From assembly GCA_963922715.1 (NCBI GenBank), contig CAWUJT010000109.1:1-6506 (forward strand): DNA of 6,506 nucleotides, read 5' to 3'. The notes beneath the pieces were generated by a model. That model made no database searches. It saw only the letters and a program-made list of their open reading frames with translations, and had not been told where the DNA came from. The stretch is from CAWUJT01 sp963922715. GTDB taxonomy: Bacteria; Pseudomonadota; Alphaproteobacteria; Rhodobacterales; Rhodobacteraceae. A program made the position numbers and the translations under genes. Below, in pieces: positions 5,392 to 6,506 of the stretch (the stretch's first letter is position 1; every line of letters begins with the position of its first letter).

Positions 5392-6506
5392 ATGCATGAC
5401 ATTCGGGCCATCCGAGACAATCCCGAAGCCTTTGATCGCGACTTAGAGCGCCGGGGGGAAGCCCCGATGTCCTCTGAGGTTTTGGTGCTTGATTCCGCGC
5501 GCCGTGCCTGCATCACCGCCGCTGAGGCCGCTTTGGCAGAGCGCAACAGCGCCTCAAAAGCCGTGGGTTCGGCCAAAGCCAAGGGCGATGAGACCGAGTT
5601 TGAGCGTCTAAGGGGCATCGTCGCGGCGAAAAAGACCGAAATCGCTCAGTTGGAAGAAGAGGCCAAAGCGAAAGATGCCGCTTTGAACGATCTCCTTATG
5701 AGTTTGCCAAACAGTCCAATGGATGATGTGCCCGATGGTGTCGATGAAGCGGACAATGTTGAAATCAACCGGTGGGGCACGCCTGGGATATTTGATTTCA
5801 CACCGCAGGAACACTTTGAGCTTGCTGGCGTGAAAGCGGGGATGGACTTTGAGACGGCTGCAAAACTGTCTGGATCACGCTTTGTGGTGTTGTCTGGGGC
5901 GGTGGCGCGCCTTCATCGCGCACTGGCGCAGTTTATGATTGATCTGCACACCACAGAACACGGGTTGACCGAGGTCAATGGCCCTGTTTTGGTGCGCAAC
6001 GAAGCCATGGAAGGAACCGGCCAACTGCCGAAATTCGCCGAAGACAGCTATCAAACCACCAATGGGTGGTGGCTGATTCCCACATCCGAAGTCACGCTGA
6101 CCAATATCGTGGCTGGACATATCCTAGAGGCCGATTATTTGCCCCGCCGCTACACCGCCCATTCCTTATGCTTTCGGTCCGAGGCCGGATCTGCCGGGCG
6201 CGATACTGCGGGGATGCTGCGCCATCACCAGTTTGAAAAGGTTGAGATGGTCTCTGTCACCCGCCCCGAGGACAGCCGCGCAGAGCTTGACCGCATGACC
6301 CGCTGTGCCGAGACGGTGCTGGAACGTCTGGGTTTGCCGTATCGCACAGTTGTGCTGTGTACAGGCGATATGGGATTTGGCGCCCGGCGCACCCATGACA
6401 TTGAGGTCTGGTTGCCGGGACAAAACACCTATCGCGAAATCAGCTCATGCTCCGTATGTGGGGAGTTCCAAGCCCGCCGGATGAACGCCCGCTTCCGGCG
6501 CGCGGC
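5392..6506 (+). CDS. serS: Seryl-tRNA synthetase, 3' end cut by window edge
   Basis: The visible 371 residues are the larger part of a class II seryl-tRNA synthetase, which charges tRNA-Ser (and tRNA-Sec where present) with serine in the cytoplasm. The N-terminus MHDIRAIRDNPEAF is typical. Residues about 28-104 form the long charged coiled-coil arm that binds the tRNA variable arm. The catalytic domain follows: motif 1 region around 173-200, the serine-binding TSE loop (231-233) in WLIPTSEVTLTN, motif 2 FRSE (261-264) through MLRHHQFEKVEM (275-286), and EISSCSVCGEFQARRMNAR (349-367). Motif 3 and the stop lie beyond the window. The start at 5392 has an excellent AGGAGGAAG just upstream. It is divergent from tctC across 190 bp and is probably independently regulated. 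Confidence 0.97.
   Translation, partial: MHDIRAIRDNPEAFDRDLERRGEAPMSSEVLVLDSARRACITAAEAALAERNSASKAVGSAKAKGDETEFERLRGIVAAKKTEIAQLEEEAKAKDAALNDLLMSLPNSPMDDVPDGVDEADNVEINRWGTPGIFDFTPQEHFELAGVKAGMDFETAAKLSGSRFVVLSGAVARLHRALAQFMIDLHTTEHGLTEVNGPVLVRNEAMEGTGQLPKFAEDSYQTTNGWWLIPTSEVTLTNIVAGHILEADYLPRRYTAHSLCFRSEAGSAGRDTAGMLRHHQFEKVEMVSVTRPEDSRAELDRMTRCAETVLERLGLPYRTVVLCTGDMGFGARRTHDIEVWLPGQNTYREISSCSVCGEFQARRMNARFRRA

Overview
The window looks like ordinary chromosomal DNA from an alphaproteobacterium, most likely of the Rhodobacterales (Roseobacter group). The evidence is the FYDLN-type acidic protein next to tRNA-Ala(GGC), a typical alphaproteobacterial L34/RnpA/YidD set, and a tripartite tricarboxylate transporter (TTT), a family abundant in that group. 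The genus assignment is inference. Codon use and moderate GC look uniform across the genes, and I see no transposase, integrase, CRISPR array or phage gene.

Layout, left to right. Positions 1-55 hold the 5' part of a minus-strand tRNA-Ala(GGC), cut by the window edge. Upstream of it, also on the minus strand, is a small FYDLN-acid protein gene (122-451). Divergent from that gene is a YgjP/SprT-like zinc metallopeptidase (538-1257). Next comes the plus-strand cluster rpmH-rnpA-yidD (1383-2124), behind a good sigma70-type promoter at 1292-1320. Convergent with yidD, only 12 bp between stop codons, is a minus-strand tctC-tctB-tctA operon (5201 down to 2137). It encodes a periplasmic solute receptor, a small membrane subunit and a large membrane subunit. 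A 190-bp divergent intergenic region separates tctC from serS (5392 to the right edge), which encodes seryl-tRNA synthetase and is truncated at its 3' end by the window.

Functionally, most of the window serves translation and envelope biogenesis: tRNA-Ala, L34, the RNase P protein that matures tRNAs, the YidD insertion helper and SerRS. The TTT operon is the accessory component. It is a complete secondary uptake system, probably for a carboxylate, and its substrate cannot be read from the sequence. yidC, which commonly follows yidD, is absent from its usual place, where the TTT operon now lies.

I did not find a previously undescribed system. The observations most worth checking are regulatory: a palindrome centred on the predicted -10 element of tctC, a perfect GC-only hairpin between tctC and tctB, and a 9-bp inverted repeat at the end of yidD beside the convergent junction.
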